In this document: piece by piece, positions 25,700-33,005 of the stretch | Layout of the letters: each line of letters starts with the position of its first letter | How positions within the stretch are numbered: position 1 is the stretch's first letter | Assembly: GCF_013112485.1 (NCBI RefSeq) | Contig: NZ_JABFHG010000005.1 | Coordinates: 62,001 to 126,000, forward strand | DNA: 64,000 nucleotides | Direction: 5' to 3' | Origin: Roseicella sp. DB1501 | GTDB lineage: Bacteria > Pseudomonadota > Alphaproteobacteria > Acetobacterales > Acetobacteraceae | Made by a program: the position numbers and the translations under genes | The notes under the pieces: generated by a model | Databases searched by the model: none | What the model saw: only the letters and a program-made list of their open reading frames with translations | Told to the model about the DNA's origin: nothing

Positions 25700-25746
25700 C
25701 GCCGGGTTCGTCCCGGCGTGCCCTCTTCCGCGGATGCGCCCCGCGG
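25700..25746 (-). other. Two small hairpins between receptor genes
   Basis: CGCCGGG/CCCGGCG around TTCGT (25700-25718) and CCGCGG/CCGCGG around ATGCGCC (25728-25746), in the spacer between paralogues 1 and 2. Candidate mRNA-stability elements. Confidence 0.3.
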
Positions 25747-25764
25747 CCGGCGTGGTCGCTTCGC

Positions 25765-26994
25765 TCAGCTCTTGACCAGCGGGCAGCCGCCCTCGGCGAG
25801 CGGCCGGAAGGCCTCCTCCGCCGGCGTCGTCTGCAGCAGCTTGTAGTAGTCCCAGGGGGCTTTGCTCTCGGTCGGGGTCTTCACCTCGAAGAGGTAGGAG
25901 GGATGGATCTTGCGCCCATCCGCGCGGATGCTGCCGGCGCCGAAGCAGTCGTCATCGGTCGGCATCGCCTTCATGCGCGCCACCGCCTCGGCGCCGGAGG
26001 CCTTGGCCTGCGCCACCCCCATATCGCCGGCAGCCTTCAGGTAGTGCAGGACCGCGGCGTAGCAGCCGGCATGCGACATGGCCGGCATGTTGCCGGCCAG
26101 ATGCGGCTTCACCTTGGCCGTGAAGGCGCGCGTGTGGTCGTTGAGATCCCAGTAGAAGGTCTCGGTGCAGACCAGGCCCTGCGCCGCCTGCAGCCCGAGC
26201 CCATGCACGTCGTTGATGAACATCAGCAGCACGGCGAGCTTCGTCCCGCGCCGGGTGAGGCCGAATTCCGCCGCCTGCTTGACCGCGTTCACCGTGTCGG
26301 TACCGGCATTGGCGAGGCCGATGACCTTGGCGCGGGAGGCCTGGGCCTGCACGAGGAAGGAAGAGAAATCCGTGCTGCTCAGCGGATGCCGCACCGCCCC
26401 CACCACGCGGCCGTTCTGCGCCTTGATGAAGGCGGTGGTGTCGCGCTCCAGCGCATGGCCGAAGGCGTAGTCGGCGGTGAGGAAGAACCAGCTGTCGCCG
26501 CCCGCCTTCACCATGGCGCCGCCGGTCGAGCGCGCCAGCATCCAGGTGTCGTAGGTCCAGTGCACCGTGTTCGGCGAGCATTGCGGGCCGGTGAGGTCGG
26601 CGGTCGCCGCCGTGCTGTTCAGGTAGACCTTGTTCTTCTCGCGCACCACGCCGTTCACGGCGAGCGCCACCGCGCTGTTCGGCACGTCGACGATCACGTC
26701 GACGCCGTCGCGGTCGATCCATTGCCGCGCGATGTTCGAGCCGACATCCGGCTTGTTCTGGTGATCGGCGCTGAGCACCTCCACCTGGAAGCCGCGGCTA
26801 CCGGCATCCTGCACCGCCTGCCGGACGCAGGCGACGGAGGTGGGCCCGGAGATGTCGCGATACACCCCCGACTGGTCGTTCAGCACGCCGATCTTCAATG
26901 TGGCGCCCTGCTGCGCCCTGGCCCCGCGGCCGAGCAGCGGCGAGACACCCAGGGCAGCGGCACCGGCCAGCAGGCCACGGCGGTCAGTCAGCAT
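25765..26994 (-). CDS. Liv-type ABC solute-binding protein, paralogue 1 in operon order
   Basis: A 409-residue periplasmic receptor. The signal MLTDRRGLLAGAAALG has twin arginines; the mature start is TLKIGVLNDQSGVYRD. It keeps the array signatures ADLTGPQC, KAGGDSWFFLTADYAFGHAL and the C-terminal EGGCPLVKS, and differs from the others by an extra residue in RQWIDRDGVDVIVDVP. ATG 26994 is preceded by GGAGAAG (9 nt). It is the first receptor after livF in the transcript. Confidence 0.9.
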   Translation of the reverse strand: MLTDRRGLLAGAAALGVSPLLGRGARAQQGATLKIGVLNDQSGVYRDISGPTSVACVRQAVQDAGSRGFQVEVLSADHQNKPDVGSNIARQWIDRDGVDVIVDVPNSAVALAVNGVVREKNKVYLNSTAATADLTGPQCSPNTVHWTYDTWMLARSTGGAMVKAGGDSWFFLTADYAFGHALERDTTAFIKAQNGRVVGAVRHPLSSTDFSSFLVQAQASRAKVIGLANAGTDTVNAVKQAAEFGLTRRGTKLAVLLMFINDVHGLGLQAAQGLVCTETFYWDLNDHTRAFTAKVKPHLAGNMPAMSHAGCYAAVLHYLKAAGDMGVAQAKASGAEAVARMKAMPTDDDCFGAGSIRADGRKIHPSYLFEVKTPTESKAPWDYYKLLQTTPAEEAFRPLAEGGCPLVKS

Positions 26995-27041
26995 CGTCCG
27001 GTCTTCTCCATGCGGCTGGCGAGCGCCGCCGCCTCCTGTCG

Positions 27042-27785
27042 TCAGACGCCCAGATACTCGTGCAGCCGGTCCATCGAGGCGGCGAGATCGGCATTCGCCA
27101 CCGTGTCGACGACACGGCCATGCTCCATGACGTAGTGGCGGTCGGCCACGGTCTGGGCGAAGCGGAAATTCTGCTCGACCAGCAGCACCGTGAAACCGCG
27201 CTGCTTCAGCTCGCGGATGGTGCGGCCGATCTGCTGCACGATGACCGGCGCCAGCCCCTCCGAGGGCTCGTCGAGCAGCAGCAGCTTGGCGCCGGTGCGC
27301 AGGATGCGCGCGATCGCCAGCATCTGCTGCTCGCCACCCGACAGCTTGGTGCCGGGGCTGTTCGCCCGCTCCTTGAGGTTGGGGAAGAGCGCGTAGATCG
27401 TGTCCAGCTCGAGCCCGCCCGGCTGCACGACCGGCGGCAGCAGCAAATTCTCGGTGACCGTCAGGCTGGCGAAGATCCCGCGTTCCTCCGGGCAGTAGCC
27501 GATGCCGGCGCGCGCGATGCGGTCGGAGCGGTCGTTGATCGTCTCCCGGCCGTTGAAGCGGATGCTGCCCGAGCGTCGGCCGACCAGCCCCATGATGGCG
27601 CGGAGCGTGGTCGTCTTGCCCGCGCCATTGCGGCCGAGCAGCGTCACCACCTCGCCCGCGCGGATCTCGAGTCCGACGCCGTGCAGGATGTGGCTCTCGC
27701 CATACCAAGCCTCGAGCCCCTTCACCTCGAGCATCGCCTGGCCCGCGGCGGCGCCGGAACGGGCGGCTTCCAGGGTCGCCGACAT
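27042..27785 (-). CDS. livF: Branched-chain amino-acid-type ABC ATPase LivF
   Basis: A 247-residue cytoplasmic ATPase of the LivF type. Walker A is GRNGAGKT, the signature motif KLSGGEQQML, Walker B LLLLDEPSEGL, the latter typical of LivF. An extended N-terminus (about 17 residues, MSATLEAARSGAAAGQA) precedes the usual start MLEVKGLEAWYG, so translation might instead begin there. The ATG at 27785 overlaps the livG stop by one base. Confidence 0.92.
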   Translation of the reverse strand: MSATLEAARSGAAAGQAMLEVKGLEAWYGESHILHGVGLEIRAGEVVTLLGRNGAGKTTTLRAIMGLVGRRSGSIRFNGRETINDRSDRIARAGIGYCPEERGIFASLTVTENLLLPPVVQPGGLELDTIYALFPNLKERANSPGTKLSGGEQQMLAIARILRTGAKLLLLDEPSEGLAPVIVQQIGRTIRELKQRGFTVLLVEQNFRFAQTVADRHYVMEHGRVVDTVANADLAASMDRLHEYLGV

Positions 27786-28561
27786 CAGACGGGCACTCCT
27801 TCGGTCACGGTATGCGCCTCGGTGCCAAGATAGGCAGCGATGACCTCCGGGTTCTTGGCAACGCTCTGGTAGTCGCCCTCGGCGAGGACCCGGCCGCGCG
27901 TCAGCACGGTGATGCGGTCGCAGAGGCCGGAGACCACCTTCAGATTGTGCTCGACCAGCAGCACCGTGCGGCCGGCGGCAACGCGCTTCACCAGCGCCAC
28001 AGTGCGGTCCACATCCTCATGCGTCATGCCGGCCGTTGGCTCGTCGAGCAGCATCATCTGCGGCTCCATCGCCAAGGTCGTGGCGATCTCGAGCGCCCGC
28101 TTGCGCCCGTAGGGCAGCTCGCCCGCCGGCAGGGTCTCGTAGCCGGTGAGGCCGACATCGGCGAGCAGCGCCCGGGCGCGGTCGTCATACCGCTTCAGCA
28201 GGCCGTCGGAGCGCCAGAAGTCGAAGCTGCCGCCACGCTCCCGCTGCAGGGCGACGCGGACATTCTCGAGCACCGTCAGATGCGGGAAGACCGCCGAGAT
28301 CTGGAAGCTGCGCACCAGGCCGAGCCGCGCCACCTCGGCCGGCTTCATGCCGGTGATGTCGCGCCCGTCATACTGGATGCGGCCGCGCGTCGGCTGCAGG
28401 AACTTGGTTAGAAGGTTGAAGCAAGTCGTCTTGCCGGCACCGTTCGGGCCGATCAGGCCATGGATGCCGCCGCGCCGGACCTTCAGGGACACATCGCCCA
28501 CGGCGACGAATCCCATGAATTCCTTGGTCAGCCCCTCGGTTTCCAGGATGGTGTCGGACAC
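27785..28561 (-). CDS. livG: Branched-chain amino-acid-type ABC ATPase LivG
   Basis: A 258-residue cytoplasmic ATPase of the LivG type: Walker A GPNGAGKT, family insert VARLGLVRSFQISAVFPHLTVLENV, Walker B MMLLDEPTAGM, and a C-terminal EVIAAYLGTEA helix. The GTG at 28561 is chosen as start because it gives the normal LivG N-terminus (SDTILETEGLTKEF) and has GGGGAGA 10-11 nt upstream. A longer frame back to an ATG at 28753 would add a low-complexity tail and run through a candidate promoter. It is the first gene of the liv-receptor operon. Confidence 0.9.
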   Translation of the reverse strand: MSDTILETEGLTKEFMGFVAVGDVSLKVRRGGIHGLIGPNGAGKTTCFNLLTKFLQPTRGRIQYDGRDITGMKPAEVARLGLVRSFQISAVFPHLTVLENVRVALQRERGGSFDFWRSDGLLKRYDDRARALLADVGLTGYETLPAGELPYGRKRALEIATTLAMEPQMMLLDEPTAGMTHEDVDRTVALVKRVAAGRTVLLVEHNLKVVSGLCDRITVLTRGRVLAEGDYQSVAKNPEVIAAYLGTEAHTVTEGVPV

Positions 28562-28724
28562 CCGGATCGTTCTCCCCGTTTCGGCAGGTCTGGACAGTCC
28601 GGGGCTGCGGCGCCGTTCGGTGCAGAGCTCCGGAATGCGGTTGGGCGGTTTCTGGCGCGTCCCGTCACCCCGGCACCATTCCGGCGCGGCAGCAGGTTCG
28701 GGACACCGTCCGTCGTTGCGGCAA

Positions 28725-28753
28725 GGTATGGCTGTCCGGTGCCGGAAATGCAA
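28725..28753 (-). promoter_or_regulatory. Candidate sigma-70 promoter of the liv/receptor operon
   Basis: On the minus strand TTGCAT (28753-28748), a 17-nt spacer and CATACC (28730-28725). Both hexamers are partial matches. It lies in the 299-nt gap between the DUF1185 gene and livG and is the only plausible promoter I found there. Confidence 0.3.
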
Positions 28754-28860
28754 GGGAGTGCAGGGGCTTCAGCCCGGTCCACGGCCCCCCCGCCTCGACG
28801 CAACCCTGCGAGCGGCGCGGCGCTCGCGCCTGGTTCGCGCGACCCGCGTGGGAGTGCCGG

Positions 28861-29445
28861 TCAGCGCAACCCGTCGCGCCCCTCGATTTCGGTCTTGGCT
28901 AGGCCGCCGATCCGCGGCCAGGGCCGCCCGCCATCGGTCAGCGCCAGGCAGAGCAGGATCTCCGCCGCCCGCGGCGCATCCGGCACCCGCGCCTCGATGG
29001 CGTCGAAATGGCTGCGGACGAAGGCGGCGTCCTTGTGCCCGAGCGGCACGTCGATCGCGGTGCCTGGTCCGCCCGACTTCTTGGCCGAGGGGATGAGCGC
29101 CGGCCCCTTGCCGAGCGCCGCCCGGACCGGCGCGCCCATCTTCGGATGCAGCAAGGCCGCGGCATGCTCGAGCTCGCCCGCCTCGCCGACGATCGCGGCC
29201 TTGCCGAAGCTCTCCACCTGCTCGCCCGGTATGCCGAGGGCGGCGATGGCCCGCGCCGCGAGCAACGCCCCGAGCTCCGCCCCCTGCTCGACCAGCACCG
29301 AGAGGTCCTCCTCGTAGCGGCCGGCGAAGGGGTTCTCGATCACCGCGCAGGCGACGGCGCGGCGCACCGGCCGCGCGAGGTCGCGCCGCATCTCCCGCCG
29401 CGTCTCATCGAGGATGGTGACCAGCTTGCGGATGATGGCGGGCAT
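28861..29445 (-). CDS. DUF1185 / amino-acid-synthesis (AA_synth) family protein
   Basis: A 194-residue protein of Pfam AA_synth (DUF1185). Recognisable blocks: IRKLVTILDETRREM at the start, VIENPFAGRYEEDLSVLVEQ, KAAIVGEAGELEHAAALLHPK, and SGGPGTAIDVPLGHKDAAFV. Members are short cytoplasmic proteins with a chorismate-mutase-like fold and no established reaction. ATG 29445 was chosen because it begins the conserved region; the frame extends 19 codons further. It lies 19 nt downstream of the radical SAM gene on the same strand, so it is probably the last gene of the enamidase-flippase-radical SAM transcript. Confidence 0.82.
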   Translation of the reverse strand: MPAIIRKLVTILDETRREMRRDLARPVRRAVACAVIENPFAGRYEEDLSVLVEQGAELGALLAARAIAALGIPGEQVESFGKAAIVGEAGELEHAAALLHPKMGAPVRAALGKGPALIPSAKKSGGPGTAIDVPLGHKDAAFVRSHFDAIEARVPDAPRAAEILLCLALTDGGRPWPRIGGLAKTEIEGRDGLR

Positions 29446-29464
29446 CCCGGGCGTCTCCGATCGC

Positions 29465-30574
29465 TCAGCCCGCGCCGGCCAGCCGCGCCAGTCGGCTGCC
29501 ATGGCCGATCACGGCGCCGACCGAACCGGCATTGCGCCGGTCGGCGAGCGCTACGAGGGCCTTGAAGGGCCGCCCCTCGCGCATCCGCGCGAAGGCGTCA
29601 CCGATCGCCACCGGGAAGTGCAGCATGATGCTGGCATCGCGGTAGCAGTCGGTGGTGCAGGCCTGGCAGCCATCCCGCACCATCTTCTCCGGCGTGAAGT
29701 CCCAGACCGAGGAGAGCGGCGTCGCCCAGTCCTCGCAGCGCCAGAGGTCGTAATTCCAGTCCATGTAGAAATATTTGTAGCCGGCATGGCAGACGAAGCG
29801 CTCGCCCTGCCCCGAGAGCCGCCGCCGCATGTCGGCGATGCCGGCGCGCGGGTTGTGCACCGGAATGATGGCGCGCGCCGCCTCGGCGCCGTCGAAGGCG
29901 GCCAGCAGCTCCTCCTTCGACATGTCGACGAGGTCGCTGTCCTCCGACCAGACCAGCGAGTTGGAGCCGAGCGCCGCCTTGCGCGGATAGGAAAAGGTGA
30001 TGGCCGAGAAGCCGAGCGACTTCACGAAGCGCGCCAGCGCGTCGTAATCGGTGACCAGCCGCGTCATGGCGACCGAGGCGATCACCGTCACACCGCGCGC
30101 CTGTAGCGTGCCGGTCGCCTCCCGGATGCGCTTGCAGACGCCCTTCAGGCCGCGATTCTTCTCGTGCACCTCGGCCTCCGCCGCGTCGATCGAGATGAAC
30201 AGCGTGGTGATGCCGGCATCGGCCAGTGCCTCCGCCTTCGGCGGCAGCAGCCAGCCATTGGTCACCAGCGTCGGCTGCACCCCCATGGCCGTCGCCGTGC
30301 GGGCCATGTCGAGGATCTTCGGATGCAGCAGCGGCTCGCCGCCCATGAAGGTGACGAAGCGCACCCCGGCCTGCTCGCGCAGCCGTCCCAGCGCTTCCTC
30401 GAAGCGGGCGGCGTCGAGGAAGCGGCGATGCGTCACGAAGCCCTTGTCATGGGCGAAATTGCAGAAGTCGCAGGTGGCGTTGCACAGATTCGTCACGGAA
30501 ACGTTACAGATCGCCGGCCCCCCGCGCGGCGCGAGCCGCAGCAGGTCCATGAAACCAGAGCGCGCGCTCCCCAT
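29465..30574 (-). CDS. Radical SAM protein with SPASM-like C-terminal cysteines
   Basis: A 369-residue radical S-adenosylmethionine enzyme. The [4Fe-4S]-SAM motif is C31-x3-C35-x2-C38 (CNATCDFC), followed by the GGEP motif at 78-81 and SIDA at 128-131. A second cysteine set, C262, C280, C303, C306 and C310, resembles a SPASM/twitch auxiliary-cluster domain. Such proteins modify peptides or small molecules by radical chemistry. No precursor peptide is visible next to it. ATG 30574 has GAGGGA 8 nt upstream; M9 is an alternative. It is co-directional with a flippase-like membrane protein (12-nt gap), suggesting a lipid or envelope substrate, but this is only inference. Confidence 0.85.
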   Translation of the reverse strand: MGSARSGFMDLLRLAPRGGPAICNVSVTNLCNATCDFCNFAHDKGFVTHRRFLDAARFEEALGRLREQAGVRFVTFMGGEPLLHPKILDMARTATAMGVQPTLVTNGWLLPPKAEALADAGITTLFISIDAAEAEVHEKNRGLKGVCKRIREATGTLQARGVTVIASVAMTRLVTDYDALARFVKSLGFSAITFSYPRKAALGSNSLVWSEDSDLVDMSKEELLAAFDGAEAARAIIPVHNPRAGIADMRRRLSGQGERFVCHAGYKYFYMDWNYDLWRCEDWATPLSSVWDFTPEKMVRDGCQACTTDCYRDASIMLHFPVAIGDAFARMREGRPFKALVALADRRNAGSVGAVIGHGSRLARLAGAG

Positions 30575-30586
30575 ACTTGCAATCCC

Positions 30587-31549
30587 TCAATCGGGGGCCC
30601 CGCCCCCGGATGTCCGCATCGGTTGCGCCCGCACTGGCACGCTCTCCGCCCGCTGCCAAGCAAGAAGTCCCGGCAGGCTGAGCATCACCTCCCGGGCGCG
30701 GCGGGTAAGCGCCACCGCCAGCGCCAGCGCCGGTGGCACCCCGACCAGGGCGGCGGCGCCGATGATCGCCCCTTCCTGCACCGCCAGGGCGCCGGGCAGC
30801 ATGAAGCCGGCATTGCGCAGCGCCTGGGCCAGGCTCTCGATCACCAGCGCCTCGGCCAGCGTCACCGGATGGCCGAGCAGCCAGAGCACGCCGGCGATCT
30901 CCACCGCCCCCAGCAGCCAGGCGCCGCTGTGCCAGAGCGTGGCGACGACGAGCCGCGGCCAGTCGGCATGCAAGGCGAGGATCGCCGCCTGCAGCTCGCG
31001 GATCCATTCCGGGCGCAGCGCCGGCCAGCGGCGGGAAAGCCGCGCCAGCCCGCGCTCGAGCAGCCGCAGCGGTAGGCGGCGCTGCACCAGGATCATCGCC
31101 GCCGCGCCGCCGAGGGCGATGCCAAAGCCGGCCGCGGCGAAGCGGAACAGCCCGTCGCCATCCCCGCCCGCCAGCAGCAGGAAGACGCCGGCCAGGGTGA
31201 AGAAGAGCTGCGAGACCGCCTCCAGCGTCAGGTCGACCGTCGCCGTGGCGCCGGCCATCTCGCCGGGGATGCCGCGCCGGGCGAGCAGCCGCGCCGCCGC
31301 CGCCTGGCCGACCAGCGCGCCGGCCGGCAGCAGGGCATTGGCCGATTCGCGGTACCAGCGGAGCAGCGCCATGGCCGGGACCGGCGGCCGCCGGGCCGGC
31401 GGCAGCAGCGCCCGCCAGGCGAGCGAGGTCAGCAGGATCTGCGGCAGATGCACCGCGACCGAGATCGCCACTGCGAAGGGGGCGTCGGCGAGGCTGCGGC
31501 GCAGCGCCGGCAGGTCGTCGTAATTGAGGGCCACCGCGGCGACCAGCAC
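30587..31549 (-). CDS. HpnL-like / lysylphosphatidylglycerol synthase TM-region protein
   Basis: A 320-residue (or longer) inner-membrane protein with eight or nine hydrophobic segments, of the LPG_synthase_TM / UPF0104 / HpnL-like superfamily. These are flippase-like membrane proteins often coupled to lipid-modifying enzymes. The conserved RNAGFMLPGALAVQEGAIIGA block near the C-terminal third is the family signature. The GTG at 31549 falls inside the first hydrophobic segment. Upstream, in frame, NGLLLGALVL completes the helix, and a CTG at 31636 overlapping the enamidase stop, with GAGGTG 8 nt before it, is a possible true start. Confidence 0.75.
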   Translation of the reverse strand: MLVAAVALNYDDLPALRRSLADAPFAVAISVAVHLPQILLTSLAWRALLPPARRPPVPAMALLRWYRESANALLPAGALVGQAAAARLLARRGIPGEMAGATATVDLTLEAVSQLFFTLAGVFLLLAGGDGDGLFRFAAAGFGIALGGAAAMILVQRRLPLRLLERGLARLSRRWPALRPEWIRELQAAILALHADWPRLVVATLWHSGAWLLGAVEIAGVLWLLGHPVTLAEALVIESLAQALRNAGFMLPGALAVQEGAIIGAAALVGVPPALALAVALTRRAREVMLSLPGLLAWQRAESVPVRAQPMRTSGGGAPD

Positions 31550-31632
31550 CAGCGCGCCGAGCAGCAGCCCGTTGCGGATGCCGCGCCGCCAGCCGGGCGA
31601 GCGCCCGGGCGCGGCGACCTCCTCGGTCGCGC

Positions 31633-32832
31633 TCAGTGGCCGAGCACCTCGGGCAGGCGCTCGGCCGGCGGCGTGTTGCGGCTGCGGCCGCAGCGCATGG
31701 CGCCGTCGATCATCACGCCGCCGATCCCCGGGATGTCCCCGAGCTCGATGCTGTGCAGCAGGTCCCGGCCGGCGCTGTGCTGCGCCCGGTCGAGGAAGAC
31801 CAGGTCGGCGGCCCGACCCGGCTCCAGCAGCCCGGCATCGAGGGCCCGGATGCGCGCGGTGTTGCCGGTGGCCAGCGCGATGGCCGCACCCGCCGGGATG
31901 CCGCCGAGCGAGGAGAGCAGCGAGACCAGCCGCAGGATGCCGAGCGGCTGCACGCCCGAGCCGGCCGGGCTGTCGGTGCCGAGGATGACCCGGTGCAGCT
32001 GCCCCAGGTCGCGCGCCGCCTGCACCGCCGCGATCGCCACGCGCTCGTTGCCGTTGTGGACGATCTCGATGGCGCGGCTCGAGCGTTCGCAGAGCTCGCA
32101 GACATGCGCCTCGGGCAGGCTGGTATGGCCGCCATTGATATGGCCGATGATGTCGGCATCGGCCTCCAGCACCGTGTCCCGGTCGATCAGCCCGCTGCCG
32201 GGGATCGAGGGCCCGCCGGTATGGATGGTGCTCTGGATGCCGTGGCGGCGGGCCCAGGCGACCATCTCGCGCGCCTCGTAGCCGGCCTTGACCGAGCCCA
32301 GCCCGACCTCGCCGAGCAGGGTGACGCCGGCCGCCGCCAGCTCGGCGAAATCGCTCTCGACCATGCCCTTCTCGAGCACCGGGGCCCCGGCGAGCACCTT
32401 CACCCCGGCCGGCCGGGCATTCTCGAAGGCCCGCTGCGCGGTGATCGCCAGCGCCTTGAGGCCGAGGATGTCCTTCGGGCGGCCCGGCAGATGCACCTCG
32501 CCGGCCGAGATCATGGTGGTCACGCCGCCGTTCAGGCAGCTCTCCACCCAGCCGATCTGGTTCTGCCGCGGCGTCCAGTCGCCGATCACCGGATGCACAT
32601 GGCTGTCAACCAGGCCGGGACAGACGGCGCAGCCATGCGCATCGATCGTGGCATCAACCGGGCCGCGGGCGGCGAGTTCGCCCTGCCGGCCGACCGCCGC
32701 GATGCGCCCGTCCTCGATCAGGATGGCATCCGCCTCCAGCAGCGGCCGGGCAAGGTCGCCGGAGAGCAGCAGGCCGATATTCCGCACCAGGCTCCGCCCC
32801 TTCGCCGGTCCTCCCGCCTGCTCGACCGCCAT
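31633..32832 (-). CDS. Amidohydrolase, enamidase-like
   Basis: A 399-residue metal-dependent amidohydrolase. Metal-site residues visible: H78-x-H80 (LVDSHVHP), E175 (GEVGLG), H204 (TIHTGG), H231 (IGHINGG) and D287 (GTDSPAG). The IGHINGG and TGGPSIPG blocks resemble enamidase, the Fe/Zn enzyme that opens 1,4,5,6-tetrahydro-6-oxonicotinate to 2-formylglutarate and ammonia. This specific call is strengthened by the hydroxynicotinate-reductase-like gene 6.5 kb away. A tandem GGAGGCGGAGG precedes ATG 32832. A dihydroorotase-like or other amidohydrolase role is the alternative. Confidence 0.75.
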   Translation of the reverse strand: MAVEQAGGPAKGRSLVRNIGLLLSGDLARPLLEADAILIEDGRIAAVGRQGELAARGPVDATIDAHGCAVCPGLVDSHVHPVIGDWTPRQNQIGWVESCLNGGVTTMISAGEVHLPGRPKDILGLKALAITAQRAFENARPAGVKVLAGAPVLEKGMVESDFAELAAAGVTLLGEVGLGSVKAGYEAREMVAWARRHGIQSTIHTGGPSIPGSGLIDRDTVLEADADIIGHINGGHTSLPEAHVCELCERSSRAIEIVHNGNERVAIAAVQAARDLGQLHRVILGTDSPAGSGVQPLGILRLVSLLSSLGGIPAGAAIALATGNTARIRALDAGLLEPGRAADLVFLDRAQHSAGRDLLHSIELGDIPGIGGVMIDGAMRCGRSRNTPPAERLPEVLGH

Positions 32833-32861
32833 CGCCTCCGCCTCCTGCGCCGGGCCGGAGC

Positions 32862-32916
32862 CTAGAGCAGATCGCGGACGGGCGCGAAGGCCCGGAGGGA
32901 TGATTCCGCCCGGCGC
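32862..32916. repeat. Degenerate copy of a REP-like palindromic repeat
   Basis: Begins CTAGAGCAGATCGCGG and includes a GGGC...GCCC hairpin with outer GCGG...CCGC arms. About 34 of 45 bases match the element starting at 59395. It sits in the divergent spacer between the enamidase and iron-receptor genes. Confidence 0.5.
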
Positions 32917-32934
32917 ATGGCACGGCCCTGGAGG

Positions 32935-32953
32935 ATTGCGATTGACTCGCAAT
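32935..32953. promoter_or_regulatory. Fur-type iron box (19-bp inverted repeat)
   Basis: ATTGCGA and TCGCAAT are perfect 7-bp arms around TTGAC. Length, spacing and AT/GC pattern fit alphaproteobacterial Fur-family boxes. It overlaps the -35 of the iron-receptor promoter and lies 53 nt upstream of that gene, so iron-replete repression is expected. Confidence 0.6.
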
Positions 32954-32969
32954 TCGCACCGGCTAGGTT
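32942..32969 (+). promoter_or_regulatory. Sigma-70-like promoter of the iron ABC genes
   Basis: TTGACT (32942-32947), 16-nt spacer, TAGGTT (32964-32969). The -35 hexamer is contained in the inverted repeat 32935-32953. Confidence 0.45.
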
Positions 32970-33005
32970 ACGAACCGTCCATCTGAACGGGAGAAGCAAG
33001 GTCGC

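Noticed and set aside
21903-26994. Recent exact gene duplication or mobile amplification of receptors
   Set aside because: The four proteins share blocks but have different signals, loops and spacers and no flanking repeats, so this is old divergence rather than a recent event.
29465-31549. Hopanoid genes hpnH/hpnL
   Set aside because: The flippase resembles HpnL but no squalene-hopene cyclase or other hpn gene is in the window, and I could not confirm the radical SAM as HpnH or HpnJ. Kept as generic calls.
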